A stretch of 64,000 bases of DNA from an uncultured Pelagibacteraceae bacterium (GTDB lineage: Bacteria; Pseudomonadota; Alphaproteobacteria; Pelagibacterales; Pelagibacteraceae), in the NCBI GenBank assembly GCA_902625825.1, contig CACOCL010000003.1:1-64000 (forward strand), written 5' to 3'. The position numbers and the translations under genes are program-made. The notes below the pieces were generated by a model. That model was not told the origin of the DNA. It made no database searches and saw nothing but the letters and a program-made list of their open reading frames with translations. Shown here piece after piece: positions 26,606-34,866 of this stretch (the first letter of the stretch is position 1; each line of letters starts with the position of its first letter).

Positions 26606-27316
26606 ATGATTATAAGAAATCAAATGCGTTGGAATAAGAAATACAATTATCCTACATCATCAAGAGCTACTGAAGATGGAATAAGAAGGTACGTTTTGGG
26701 TAAAACTAAATTACCAAGCGTGACATCAATACTTGATGCAACTAAGTCTGAAGAAGACAAAGCGGCTTTAGCAAATTGGCGGGAAAGAACAGGCTATAAA
26801 GAAGCAGAGGCAATAACAAAAGCAGCTAGCAGCAGGGGTTCCCAGATGCATAATTATCTGGAGTCTTTTCTTTTGGGCAGAGAAAATTTCAGCTTATTTG
26901 AAGATAAAGATAATGAGCAGTATAAAAAAATGGCAAAAGAAATCATTGATAAAGGATTAATGAATAGACTAGAAGAAGTATATGGTGTGGAATGTACGAT
27001 GCATTATCCTGAAAAATATGCAGGTACAGCTGATTGTGTTGGGTTATATGAGGGAAAAGAAACAATTATTGATTTTAAACAATCTAATAAACCCAAAAAA
27101 GTCGAATATATAGACTCATGGTTTTTGCAAACAGCAGCTTATTCCCTAGCACACAACGTAGTTTATAATTCAAATATTAATGCTTGTGTTATTCTTGTTT
27201 GCACAGTAGACAATTTATTTCAAGAATTTAAAATTCAGGGTTCTGAATTAGTTACTTATCAAAATTTATTTTTGGGTAGATTAAAAAGATTTAATGAAAT
27301 GGGTAATTCAAGTTAA
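26606..27316 (+). CDS. PD-(D/E)XK exonuclease, RecB/MGME1-like
   Basis: About 236 aa from ATG 26606 (ATG 26624 is also possible; the longer frame from 26555 would overlap rmuC). RecB-family nuclease motifs in order: RGSQMHNYLES (His motif), GTADCVGLYEGKETIIDFK (catalytic Asp, then D-x-K) and QTAAYSLAHN (conserved Gln/Tyr). It resembles mitochondrial MGME1 and the genome-maintenance exonucleases of marine phages. It lies between rmuC and an ExoI-like gene with gaps of 19 and 4 nt. The exact substrate is not inferable. Confidence 0.82.
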   Translation: MIIRNQMRWNKKYNYPTSSRATEDGIRRYVLGKTKLPSVTSILDATKSEEDKAALANWRERTGYKEAEAITKAASSRGSQMHNYLESFLLGRENFSLFEDKDNEQYKKMAKEIIDKGLMNRLEEVYGVECTMHYPEKYAGTADCVGLYEGKETIIDFKQSNKPKKVEYIDSWFLQTAAYSLAHNVVYNSNINACVILVCTVDNLFQEFKIQGSELVTYQNLFLGRLKRFNEMGNSS

Positions 27317-27320
27317 TAAA

Positions 27321-28757
27321 ATGGATAAAATTGTTATTTACGATACAGAAACGACCAATAGTACTATTTGGGGATCAATAATTGAAGTTGGTGCCGTTGT
27401 AGTTGATAAAAATTTAAAAGAGATTGGAAAATTGAATATTAGGGGTCGAATGCCAGAAGGGGAAGTTCCCAGTGCAAAGGCCTTACTTGTTAATTCAACT
27501 AGTATTGATTTATTGACCAAAGGTAATTATTCTCATTATGAATTTTTAGGTGCTGTTGAAAATTTTTTCATTAAGTGTGCTCCAGCAGTATTTATGGGCT
27601 GGTCAAACCTAAATTTTGATAGAAGAATGTTTCACTTTAATTTTTTTAAGGGTAATCGGTATCCTTATGCTACACACTCATCGCCCAATAGTGAACATGA
27701 TGGTTTACATATAGCAAGAGCCGCACAAACATTAAATCCCAATACATTAAAAACAGAATTAACAGAGGCAGGAAATCCAAGCCTTGCCTTAGAATCTTTG
27801 TCTAGAATGCAAGGCTTTGATACTTCAGCCAGTCACACAGCTTATGTGGATGCACAAAACTCACTAAAGGTTCTTAGAATTATAAAAGATAAGCATAAAG
27901 AAAATTGGGATACATTTTTAAAAACATCAACAAAAACAAGCGTAGAAACATTTTTAAAAAATGAGGGCATATATTCTATTTTTGAAAACGTGAAGGGAAG
28001 AAATATGATGTATCTTACTGGTACACTACATCCAAATCATTGCTTTCATCCATCTTACGCATCTTGGGGATATGTTTGGGACTTAAGAAGGGATCCAGAA
28101 CCATTATTAGATTTACCTGTTAATCAACTTAGGGATATTTTGAAAAAAATGAGTCCTAAAGCTTTAAGAGTTTTAAAAACAAACAAAGCTCCAGTAGTTT
28201 TAGATAAACAGTTCGCATTAAAACAAAAGCCATATTCAGATTTAGATTTAGATACAATTAAAAAGAGAGCAAATTTAGTCAGAAATAGTGAAAATTTTTG
28301 TAAAAATATTCAAGCTATAAATAGAGAAGCCGCAGAGGAAAAGGAACAAACTAAAACTCAAGAAGATTTGCTGCCCGAGGAAACTTTATATGAAAAATTT
28401 ATACCTAATAAAGATACTGCTTTATTCAAAACATGGCATAGCTCGTCATGGGAGGATAAATTGAGATTATTAGATAAGTTTCAGGATAAAAGATGTAGTT
28501 GGTTTGGCCAAAAAATTATTTATCAAGAAGCACCACAAATTTTACCACCAGATTTGTATAAAAATATTAAAAGTGAAATTGCTAGAAGAATATTAAGTAA
28601 AAATAAAGAAAAATGGCAAACAATTAATATGGCTTACACTGAAATTGATTATCTAAGAGACCAAGCCTCAAATAGGGATGATGAGGAAGAATTAAAAAAA
28701 CTAGATGAAATTAACCAATTTATTATGTCTATAGAAAAAAAATATGAAATTGCCTAG
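27321..28757 (+). CDS. sbcB: Exodeoxyribonuclease I-like 3'-5' exonuclease
   Basis: 478 aa from ATG 27321. The DEDD exonuclease domain has YDTETT (Exo I), FMGWSNLNFDRRMF (Exo II) and SHTAYVDAQNSLKVLR (Exo III, DEDDh-type His). The C-terminal half fits the ExoI SH3-like and helical extension (HPSYASWGYVWDL, RVLKTNKAPVVLD). Digests single-stranded DNA 3' to 5' in mismatch repair and recombination. ExoI is mainly a gammaproteobacterial enzyme, so transfer is possible. The symbol is by similarity. Confidence 0.85.
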   Translation: MDKIVIYDTETTNSTIWGSIIEVGAVVVDKNLKEIGKLNIRGRMPEGEVPSAKALLVNSTSIDLLTKGNYSHYEFLGAVENFFIKCAPAVFMGWSNLNFDRRMFHFNFFKGNRYPYATHSSPNSEHDGLHIARAAQTLNPNTLKTELTEAGNPSLALESLSRMQGFDTSASHTAYVDAQNSLKVLRIIKDKHKENWDTFLKTSTKTSVETFLKNEGIYSIFENVKGRNMMYLTGTLHPNHCFHPSYASWGYVWDLRRDPEPLLDLPVNQLRDILKKMSPKALRVLKTNKAPVVLDKQFALKQKPYSDLDLDTIKKRANLVRNSENFCKNIQAINREAAEEKEQTKTQEDLLPEETLYEKFIPNKDTALFKTWHSSSWEDKLRLLDKFQDKRCSWFGQKIIYQEAPQILPPDLYKNIKSEIARRILSKNKEKWQTINMAYTEIDYLRDQASNRDDEEELKKLDEINQFIMSIEKKYEIA

Positions 28758-28791
28758 TTGACTTTAAGAAACAAATTAATAGAAAGGATTT

Positions 28792-29109
28792 ATGTTAACA
28801 GATTTTAAAGATGAAGATTTTGATAATAAAATCAAAAATGAAGATGTTTCTGTAATTCAATTCAGTGCAGCATGGTGTGGTCCTTGTAAAGCTCTTAAGC
28901 CGATAATGGATAAACTAGCTGACGAATATAAAGGAAAAGCGAGTTTTTATTATGCAGACATTGAGGATGGTGGAATAAATACTGGTAGTGTTGCTGGAAT
29001 AAGAGGGGTACCAACAGTTATAATTTATAAAAAAGGTGTTGAAGTTGATAGAAAAGTTGGCGGGGTTCCTGAAAGTAATATGAAAGAATTTTTAGAAAAA
29101 AATATCTAA
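28792..29109 (+). CDS. trxA: Thioredoxin
   Basis: 105 aa with active site WCGPCK and the cis-proline region GIRGVPTVIIY. General cytosolic disulfide reductant. A clear AAAGGA ribosome site precedes the ATG. In other alphaproteobacteria trx lies downstream of folC on the same strand; here it is convergent with folC, the two stop codons interlocking in CTAA (29106-29109). Confidence 0.95.
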   Translation: MLTDFKDEDFDNKIKNEDVSVIQFSAAWCGPCKALKPIMDKLADEYKGKASFYYADIEDGGINTGSVAGIRGVPTVIIYKKGVEVDRKVGGVPESNMKEFLEKNI

Positions 29110-30371
29110 TTTAAATTTAAAAACTCTCCGCTTAAATATAAAGAACCAGTAACTATTAATAAATCATTTTCTTCAAAACGAATTGATTGAATTGCTTCTT
29201 TGATACTTTTTTTATACTGAACATTAGGAATATTTTTGAATTTTTCTCTCAGCTTTTCGCCACTGATTGCGTTAGGTTGGTTTGGTATGTCGATTGTCGT
29301 TAAAGAGGTAATATTTTTAAAATAAGATATATATTTTTCATGGTCTTTATTTGCCATCATTCCTAAAATTACATGTTTTCTACAATTTAAGGTTTGAAGA
29401 TATTCATTTAAAACTCTAGATCCATCTTCATTGTGACTTCCATCTAACAATAACCGGTTATTTTTGATTAGATTTTTAAGTTTTCCTGATTTTATTTCTT
29501 GTAATCTTGCAATACTTTTAATGTTAACAATCCCACTTTTAATATCTTCATCTTTTATACCTATATTAATTTGTCTTAAAGTTGCAACTGCTGTTGAAAT
29601 GTTCTCTAATTGAAATTGTCCCAGAATATTTGGTAATGGAAGTTTTAACCCTCCTAATTTATCCTCATAATAAAAGAAACCATTTTCCCCATTTGTATAA
29701 CTAAAATCCTCGTTAAAATATAATTTTTTGGATGAATTCTTAGAAATTACTTTTTTAATATATTCAGTCGTATCTTTGGAGTTTTGTTTAGATACAACTA
29801 TGTTCGAATTTAAAAGAGATGATGTTTTTTCAAATACAATTTTTTCTACTGTTTGTTGATCTTTTGGAAGCCAATCAAGATGATCTTTACTTATTGAGCA
29901 TATAACACTAGCTAAATTGTTTTTAAGAATATTTGTTGCATCAAATCGATGAAATAGTCCTGCTTCAATTAAATTTATATTATCAGGATATTGTGCAGCC
30001 TTAAGAAAATAGCATGCAGTTAATATTTCAAAAAATGTTATTTGTTGATTGTCATTAATTTTTTCAACTTCTTCAAAAAGATGAGTTAATTTTTTGTCCT
30101 CTAACTCTTTATTATCAAAAATAAATCTCTCATTAATTCTTTGAATATGAGGACTTGTATAAACATTACATTTTATTTTTGACTCTTTTAGGATTGAGAA
30201 AATAGCATTTATTGTTGAGTATTTGCCATTGGTACCCACTATAGAAATTGCTTTAATCTTATCTTGAGGATTACCTAATTTTTTACAAAGGTTTTTTATA
30301 CGATCTAAACTTAGATCAATTTCCTTAGGATGCAGCTTTTGTAAGCGATTGACTACCTTCTGAAGTTTCAT
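29106..30371 (-). CDS. folC: Bifunctional dihydrofolate/folylpolyglutamate synthase
   Basis: 421 aa Mur-ligase-fold enzyme adding glutamates to folate. The N-terminal LHPKEIDLSLDRIKNL and P-loop VGTNGKYST are visible, then ISKDHLDWL and a C-terminal LLDGSHNEDGSRVL. In the P-loop Tyr51 replaces the usual Gly of GTNGKGS, a noteworthy change. The ATG lies 47 nt inside the end of accD, an unusually long overlap, but no later start would keep the conserved N-terminus. Confidence 0.93.
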   Translation of the reverse strand: MKLQKVVNRLQKLHPKEIDLSLDRIKNLCKKLGNPQDKIKAISIVGTNGKYSTINAIFSILKESKIKCNVYTSPHIQRINERFIFDNKELEDKKLTHLFEEVEKINDNQQITFFEILTACYFLKAAQYPDNINLIEAGLFHRFDATNILKNNLASVICSISKDHLDWLPKDQQTVEKIVFEKTSSLLNSNIVVSKQNSKDTTEYIKKVISKNSSKKLYFNEDFSYTNGENGFFYYEDKLGGLKLPLPNILGQFQLENISTAVATLRQINIGIKDEDIKSGIVNIKSIARLQEIKSGKLKNLIKNNRLLLDGSHNEDGSRVLNEYLQTLNCRKHVILGMMANKDHEKYISYFKNITSLTTIDIPNQPNAISGEKLREKFKNIPNVQYKKSIKEAIQSIRFEENDLLIVTGSLYLSGEFLNLN

Positions 30372-31254
30372 TTTCTTCAGTGTTTATAACAGAATTTTTC
30401 TTTAACAATATTGATAATAAAGTTCCAATTTTTTCAGTAAGATCTTTTCTTTCAACAATTAGGTCTACAAAACCTGTTTTTTCAACATACTCGCTTTTTT
30501 GAAAGCCCTCGGGTAGCTCCTCTTTTACAGTGCCTTGAATTACTCTAGCTCCAGCAAAAGCAATCAAAGCACCAGGCTCTGCGATATGTATATCTCCTAA
30601 CATTGCATATGAGGCTGTAATTCCTCCAGCTGTTGGATCAGTTATACAAACTAAATATGGTAAATTTTTTTCTTTTAACTCATTTATCGCTATAGTAGTT
30701 CTGGTCATTTGGGACAATGATATAAGACTTTCCATCATTCTCATACCACCACCAGCACTTACACATATAAATGGAGTATTATTTTCTATTGCATGTTGGA
30801 TACCATACAGAAAAGCTTCTCCCTCAGCTGCTGCCATTGAAGCACCTAAAAAATTAAAATCAGATGCCACCGCGGTTACTTTAATATTATTGATTGAGCC
30901 ACAAACAACCATCATTCCACAGTCCATGCCTGTTTTTTTTCTAGCACCTTTAAGTCTATCTTTATAAGATTTTGAGTCTGTCCAATTTAAAGGATCATCT
31001 TTAGGGATAGGCGTTTTGAAGATCTCATAGTTATTTTTTCCAAACATTATATCAAATCTTTGTTTGGGATTTATACGATGATGTTTTTTACAATCAGGAC
31101 AAACCCAAAGATTTTTTTCTAAATCCTTTTTCAAAATTGGTCCTTTGCAACAGGAAGTCCAATCACTATTGGCAATATCTTCTTTAGTTGCCCTTTTATG
31201 TATTGCAGATTTAATCTTTTCACCTGCTTTAATTATTTTTGTTATCCAATTCAT
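30325..31254 (-). CDS. accD: Acetyl-CoA carboxylase carboxyltransferase subunit beta
   Basis: 309 aa. The carboxyltransferase crotonase-like core is intact (VSAGGGMRMMESLISLSQM, ITDPTAGGITASYAMLGD). The N-terminal zinc ribbon is irregular: WTSCCKGP has adjacent Cys instead of CxxC, while the second pair CPDC is normal. Many alphaproteobacteria have lost parts of this ribbon. It partners AccA, whose gene is 21 kb away. trpA overlaps its start by ATGA and folC its end by 47 nt. Confidence 0.95.
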   Translation of the reverse strand: MNWITKIIKAGEKIKSAIHKRATKEDIANSDWTSCCKGPILKKDLEKNLWVCPDCKKHHRINPKQRFDIMFGKNNYEIFKTPIPKDDPLNWTDSKSYKDRLKGARKKTGMDCGMMVVCGSINNIKVTAVASDFNFLGASMAAAEGEAFLYGIQHAIENNTPFICVSAGGGMRMMESLISLSQMTRTTIAINELKEKNLPYLVCITDPTAGGITASYAMLGDIHIAEPGALIAFAGARVIQGTVKEELPEGFQKSEYVEKTGFVDLIVERKDLTEKIGTLLSILLKKNSVINTEENETSEGSQSLTKAAS

Positions 31255-32051
31255 ACAATCTTATTTTTTAATCTTTTTACAACATTAGTAACATTTGTGA
31301 CAATATTTTGTCTTTTTTTAATTGATTTAGAAATTATTTTACAAATTGCACTCCCAACGACTAAACCATCCGCTTTTTTGAGTGAATTTATAGTTTTTTC
31401 TGTAATACCGAAACCAATCACTATATTTTTTTTTTTATTTAAGCTTTTAATTTTATTATATTCACCCAAAATTTTTTTCGGTGAAACTTTCAATATTCCA
31501 CCGGTAGTTGATAACATACTTATATAATATATCATATCATGAGAGTTTCTTATAATTTCTTTTACTCTCGATTTTGATGTTGTTGGTGAAATTAATTGGA
31601 CAAAATTGATATTATTTTTTTTACATTTTAATGCAAAATTTTTATTCTCCGGATATGGAAAATCTACTACTATTAATCCATCTACTTTAACTTTTTTACA
31701 TTTCTTAATAAACTTATTTTCATTGTATTGATAGATCATATTATAATAACCCATTAAAATAATTGGTTTGTTTTCTCTTTTTTTAAAATCTCTTACTATC
31801 GAAAAAACATCTTTAATCTTAATCCCGTTTTTAATTGCCCTGTAAGAACTAGTTTGTATCTGGCCACCATCTGCAATAGGAGTATTATGAGGAAATCCAA
31901 GTTCACAGATATCTGCAAATTTTGAGATCGATTTTAAAATTTCCAAAGATTTTTTTTTAGTGTTATCACCTGCAACTGTATATGTTAGAAGGGCAGGTCT
32001 GTTCTCACTTCTTGCTTTTTTAAATGATTTTTCAATTAAAGAGTAAGGCAT
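31251..32051 (-). CDS. trpA: Tryptophan synthase alpha subunit (divergent)
   Basis: 266 aa TIM barrel from ATG 32051; a longer frame to 32108 lies inside trpB and lacks similarity. Cleaves indole-glycerol phosphate. The catalytic Glu and Asp are retained in ELGFPHNTPIADGG, but the near-universal FSDP of this loop is HNTP. Loop 6, normally S-x-T-G-V-T-G, reads SMLSTTGG. GYYNMIYQY and GLIVVDFPYPE match the family. It overlaps trpB by one base (TAATG). The partner trpB is also divergent. Confidence 0.88.
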   Translation of the reverse strand: MPYSLIEKSFKKARSENRPALLTYTVAGDNTKKKSLEILKSISKFADICELGFPHNTPIADGGQIQTSSYRAIKNGIKIKDVFSIVRDFKKRENKPIILMGYYNMIYQYNENKFIKKCKKVKVDGLIVVDFPYPENKNFALKCKKNNINFVQLISPTTSKSRVKEIIRNSHDMIYYISMLSTTGGILKVSPKKILGEYNKIKSLNKKKNIVIGFGITEKTINSLKKADGLVVGSAICKIISKSIKKRQNIVTNVTNVVKRLKNKIV

Positions 32052-33280
32052 TAATATTTTCCCAATCTTTTTTTTAAAATATCTCTGTCCTTCTTTGCGT
32101 CTCCACAAGAATTTACGATAATTATAGTATCTTTGCTTAATTTTGGAGCAATCTTAATAGCTTCAGCAAAGGCGTGGCAAGGCTCTAAACTTGGATTAAG
32201 TCTCTCATATTTTTTAATCTTCTTATAAGCATTTAATGCATCTTCATCAGTTGCATAGGTATATCTTGCTCTCTTAGTATCTTTCAAAAAGCAATGAATT
32301 GGACTAACACCAGGATAGTCTAGTCCAGCACTGATTGATTCTGTTTCTATTATTTGTCCCTCATTATTTTGACACACATATGAAGCAGCTCCGTGTAAAA
32401 TACCAACTTTAGCATTTTTGCTTAAGGGCGCAGCATGAAGTTTAGATTTTTTTGGTCCTCCAGCCTCTACACCAATTAATTCGACTTGTTTTTTACTATT
32501 ATCAATAAATTCACTCCAAAAGCCGTATGCAGAACTTCCACCGCCTACACAATTAATTAATTTTAATTTCTTAGGAATTTTTTTGAACTCATCTTTAATT
32601 TGTTTTTTAAGTTCCCTTGAAATTTGAGCAGTGCTCCATCCACAAATTTTTACAAAAATATTAGGCCCCACTGTTGAACCTACACACATATGAGTGTTAT
32701 CGCAATTAGAGACCCAGTATCTCATACATTCACTAACCGCATCAACTAAAGTTTGACTTCCTGTGTAAACTGGAATTATTTCAGCTCCATTCTTTCTCAT
32801 TGCATCACAATTTGGTTTTTGCCTTTTTATATCTTTCGCACCCATAAAGATTTTGCATTTAAGACCAAACTTTTTTGCAGCCATACTGAGCATTTTTCCT
32901 GCATATCCTGCACCAGTATCTCCAACAATATATTTTTTTCCCATAGCTTTACAAATTAGTGAGTGCACTGTTGCATTATAAATTTTATGTGCTCCACCAT
33001 TAGCTTCTGAGACCACTTTTGCCCAAATTTGAGCTCCACCTAAATTATTTGTCAAATTTTGTAATTTTATAAAAGGAGTTGGAGAGCCGATATAGTTTTT
33101 GAAATAAAAGTCTCTTTTTTTTATAAAATTTTTGTTTTTTCTAAGTTTCTCAAATTCCTCAGTTAAATCTGCTACAGGTTTTTTAAGAGTTTCAGGTATA
33201 AAACTCCCTCCAAATTTTCTGCCCCAAAAACCAAATTTATCGTGTTGATCGATCAAAGGAATCTTTTTTTTTATTCTCAT
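32051..33280 (-). CDS. trpB: Tryptophan synthase beta subunit (divergent)
   Basis: 409 aa fold-type II PLP enzyme, usual TrpB length. The PLP lysine is K99 in GGAHKIYN and the phosphate loop is CVGGGSSAYG. Near-invariant motifs are altered: ED-L-N-H-T-G before the lysine is SEANGG; the catalytic Glu of ETGAGQHG is Asp121 in GDTGAGYAG; the GSVVGPHP block is GSTVGPN; and the C-terminal Ser-containing SGRGDKD is SCGDAKKDRD. SISAGLDYPGVSPIH is canonical. It lies in the trpF-trpB-trpA order, so tryptophan synthesis is still the likely role, perhaps with altered specificity. Confidence 0.85.
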   Translation of the reverse strand: MRIKKKIPLIDQHDKFGFWGRKFGGSFIPETLKKPVADLTEEFEKLRKNKNFIKKRDFYFKNYIGSPTPFIKLQNLTNNLGGAQIWAKVVSEANGGAHKIYNATVHSLICKAMGKKYIVGDTGAGYAGKMLSMAAKKFGLKCKIFMGAKDIKRQKPNCDAMRKNGAEIIPVYTGSQTLVDAVSECMRYWVSNCDNTHMCVGSTVGPNIFVKICGWSTAQISRELKKQIKDEFKKIPKKLKLINCVGGGSSAYGFWSEFIDNSKKQVELIGVEAGGPKKSKLHAAPLSKNAKVGILHGAASYVCQNNEGQIIETESISAGLDYPGVSPIHCFLKDTKRARYTYATDEDALNAYKKIKKYERLNPSLEPCHAFAEAIKIAPKLSKDTIIIVNSCGDAKKDRDILKKRLGKY

Positions 33281-33900
33281 GTTTTTAATTCATTTACTTT
33301 ATTTAAAAAAATTTCTATTTTGGAAATGTCTTTAATACCAGAAGTTTCTAGGCCACCTGATATATCAATAATATCTGCTATTTCTGCAAAATTTTCAAGA
33401 TTATCATCAAACTGTATGTTTCCTGCTATCATTACTTCTTTATCAAATTGAATATTTTTTAATAAAGAGTGATTGAATGACTCGCTTTTTTCATAACCTT
33501 TGCTATCAAATAGGTAAATATCTGAAATATTTTTATAAAGTTTAAATTTTTCTACATCTTTAAAATCTTCAATAGTAAAGGCTGATATTATTTTTTTATT
33601 ATATTTTTTTTTTATCAATTTAGTTTCGTCAGGATTGCAATCATAAATTTGGTAATAATCAAAATTAAGATCTTTGATTTTTTCTAATATTTCAATGTTT
33701 GGTTTGACTAATACAGCAACAAATTTACAACTTTTTTTTTCAACATTTATTAATTTTCTAAGTTTTTCTATATTTAAATATCTTGGACTTTTTTTATAAT
33801 TGCAAATAAATCCTATAAATTTAGGAGGCATAGGATGATTGATAATAAAATTTAATATCTCCTGATTTGTAATTCCACAAATTTTTGAAGTTGTAATCAT
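33277..33900 (-). CDS. trpF: Phosphoribosylanthranilate isomerase
   Basis: 207 aa TIM barrel. Catalytic Cys in TSKICGIT, catalytic Asp in YLFDSKG, and the phosphate-binding DISGGLETSGIKD end. Converts PRA to CdRP in tryptophan synthesis. It overlaps trpB by ATGA (4 nt) and pyrF by one base, so pyrF-trpF-trpB-trpA are coupled. Somewhat short and divergent in the middle, as other genes of this cluster are. Confidence 0.92.
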   Translation of the reverse strand: MITTSKICGITNQEILNFIINHPMPPKFIGFICNYKKSPRYLNIEKLRKLINVEKKSCKFVAVLVKPNIEILEKIKDLNFDYYQIYDCNPDETKLIKKKYNKKIISAFTIEDFKDVEKFKLYKNISDIYLFDSKGYEKSESFNHSLLKNIQFDKEVMIAGNIQFDDNLENFAEIADIIDISGGLETSGIKDISKIEIFLNKVNELKT

Positions 33901-34571
33901 TACTTCAAATGATCAATAAGTAATTGTATATTTTTTTCAATATTACCTTTTGTTAAAGGTCTACCTATAACCAACCAATCACTTCCGTTTCTGTAAGCTT
34001 GATTTGGAGTTAAAACTCTTTTTTGATCATTAAATTTTGAATTAAATCTAATTCCAGGAGTAATTATTTCCTTTTTAAAAATTTTTTTAACAATTGGCAC
34101 CTCTTGAGCACTACAAACCATAGCATCCAACTTTGCTCTTTTTGCAATTTTAGCTTGATCCATTACTATTTTTTTTAGATCTTTATTATAGCCAATTTCT
34201 CTTAAAGATTTATTATTTAAAGAAGTTAAAATTGAAACCCCAGTTAATTTAATTTTTTTTGAAACTCTTTTAGATGCCTTTAAAGCCTGATATCCTGCAC
34301 TTATATGTATTGTTAAATAATCAATTTTTAAATCACTTATTGCTTTAATTGTTGATGCACAAGTATTTGGAATATCATGTAGTTTAAGATCAGCAAAAAT
34401 TATTTTCTTTTTCTGCTTTGAAATAAAGCTTCTACCATATTTTGAGTTAAGGAATTCTAATCCGAACTTATATCCAAATTTTATTTTTGAATTTTGTGTC
34501 TTTCGAATTATTGTCTTAATTTTTAAAATATTAGTGCTATCGCAGGCAATAAATATTTTATTCTTTTTCAT
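33900..34571 (-). CDS. pyrF: Orotidine 5'-phosphate decarboxylase
   Basis: 223 aa from ATG 34571 (the frame is open to 34703 but that part lies within ihfB). Motifs: N-terminal FIACDS, the catalytic array FADLKLHDIPNTC (Asp-x-Lys-x-x-Asp) and the phosphate site TPGIRF plus WLVIGRPLTKG. Last step of UMP synthesis. Overlaps ihfB by 14 nt. Confidence 0.96.
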   Translation of the reverse strand: MKKNKIFIACDSTNILKIKTIIRKTQNSKIKFGYKFGLEFLNSKYGRSFISKQKKKIIFADLKLHDIPNTCASTIKAISDLKIDYLTIHISAGYQALKASKRVSKKIKLTGVSILTSLNNKSLREIGYNKDLKKIVMDQAKIAKRAKLDAMVCSAQEVPIVKKIFKKEIITPGIRFNSKFNDQKRVLTPNQAYRNGSDWLVIGRPLTKGNIEKNIQLLIDHLK

Positions 34572-34851
34572 TATTAAGTTTTTTAAACAAATCTTTGGCC
34601 ATTTTGAAGTGAATAGTCCTTTTTTTTGGAGTATTGACTTTTTCACCAGTTTTAGGATTTCTAGAAATTCTAGCTTTTTGAATATTTGTTGAAAAAACCC
34701 CAAAACCTCTTAATTCTACTCTTTCCCCCCTGTTAAGTGTTTCTTTAATTTCCCTAAGAATTATCTCAGAGAATTTTTCTAGGTCTTTTTTTAAAAAATT
34801 TGGGTAATTCTTAGAAAGTTGTTTTATGAGCTTAGATTTTACAATTGCCAA
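34558..34851 (-). CDS. ihfB: Integration host factor beta / HU-family DNA-binding protein
   Basis: 97 aa. The HU/IHF signature is clear: RGERVELRGFGVFSTNIQKA followed by the RNPKTGEKV beta arm with its DNA-intercalating Pro. A TTG start at 34851 gives the expected N-terminus. The position directly after rpsA is the conserved location of ihfB. Bends DNA in nucleoid organisation and regulation. As a major nucleoid protein with many lysines, it is a possible substrate for lysine-modifying enzymes, but this is speculation. Confidence 0.92.
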   Translation of the reverse strand: MAIVKSKLIKQLSKNYPNFLKKDLEKFSEIILREIKETLNRGERVELRGFGVFSTNIQKARISRNPKTGEKVNTPKKRTIHFKMAKDLFKKLNNEKE

Positions 34852-34866
34852 GTTGATGCTTCTTAT

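Noticed and set aside
26555-28757. Prophage remnant around the nuclease genes
   Set aside because: No integrase, structural or packaging genes, att repeats or composition change nearby.
32052-32108. Longer trpA start
   Set aside because: The added 19 residues lie within the trpB 3' end and lack similarity; ATG 32051 overlaps the trpB stop as TAATG.
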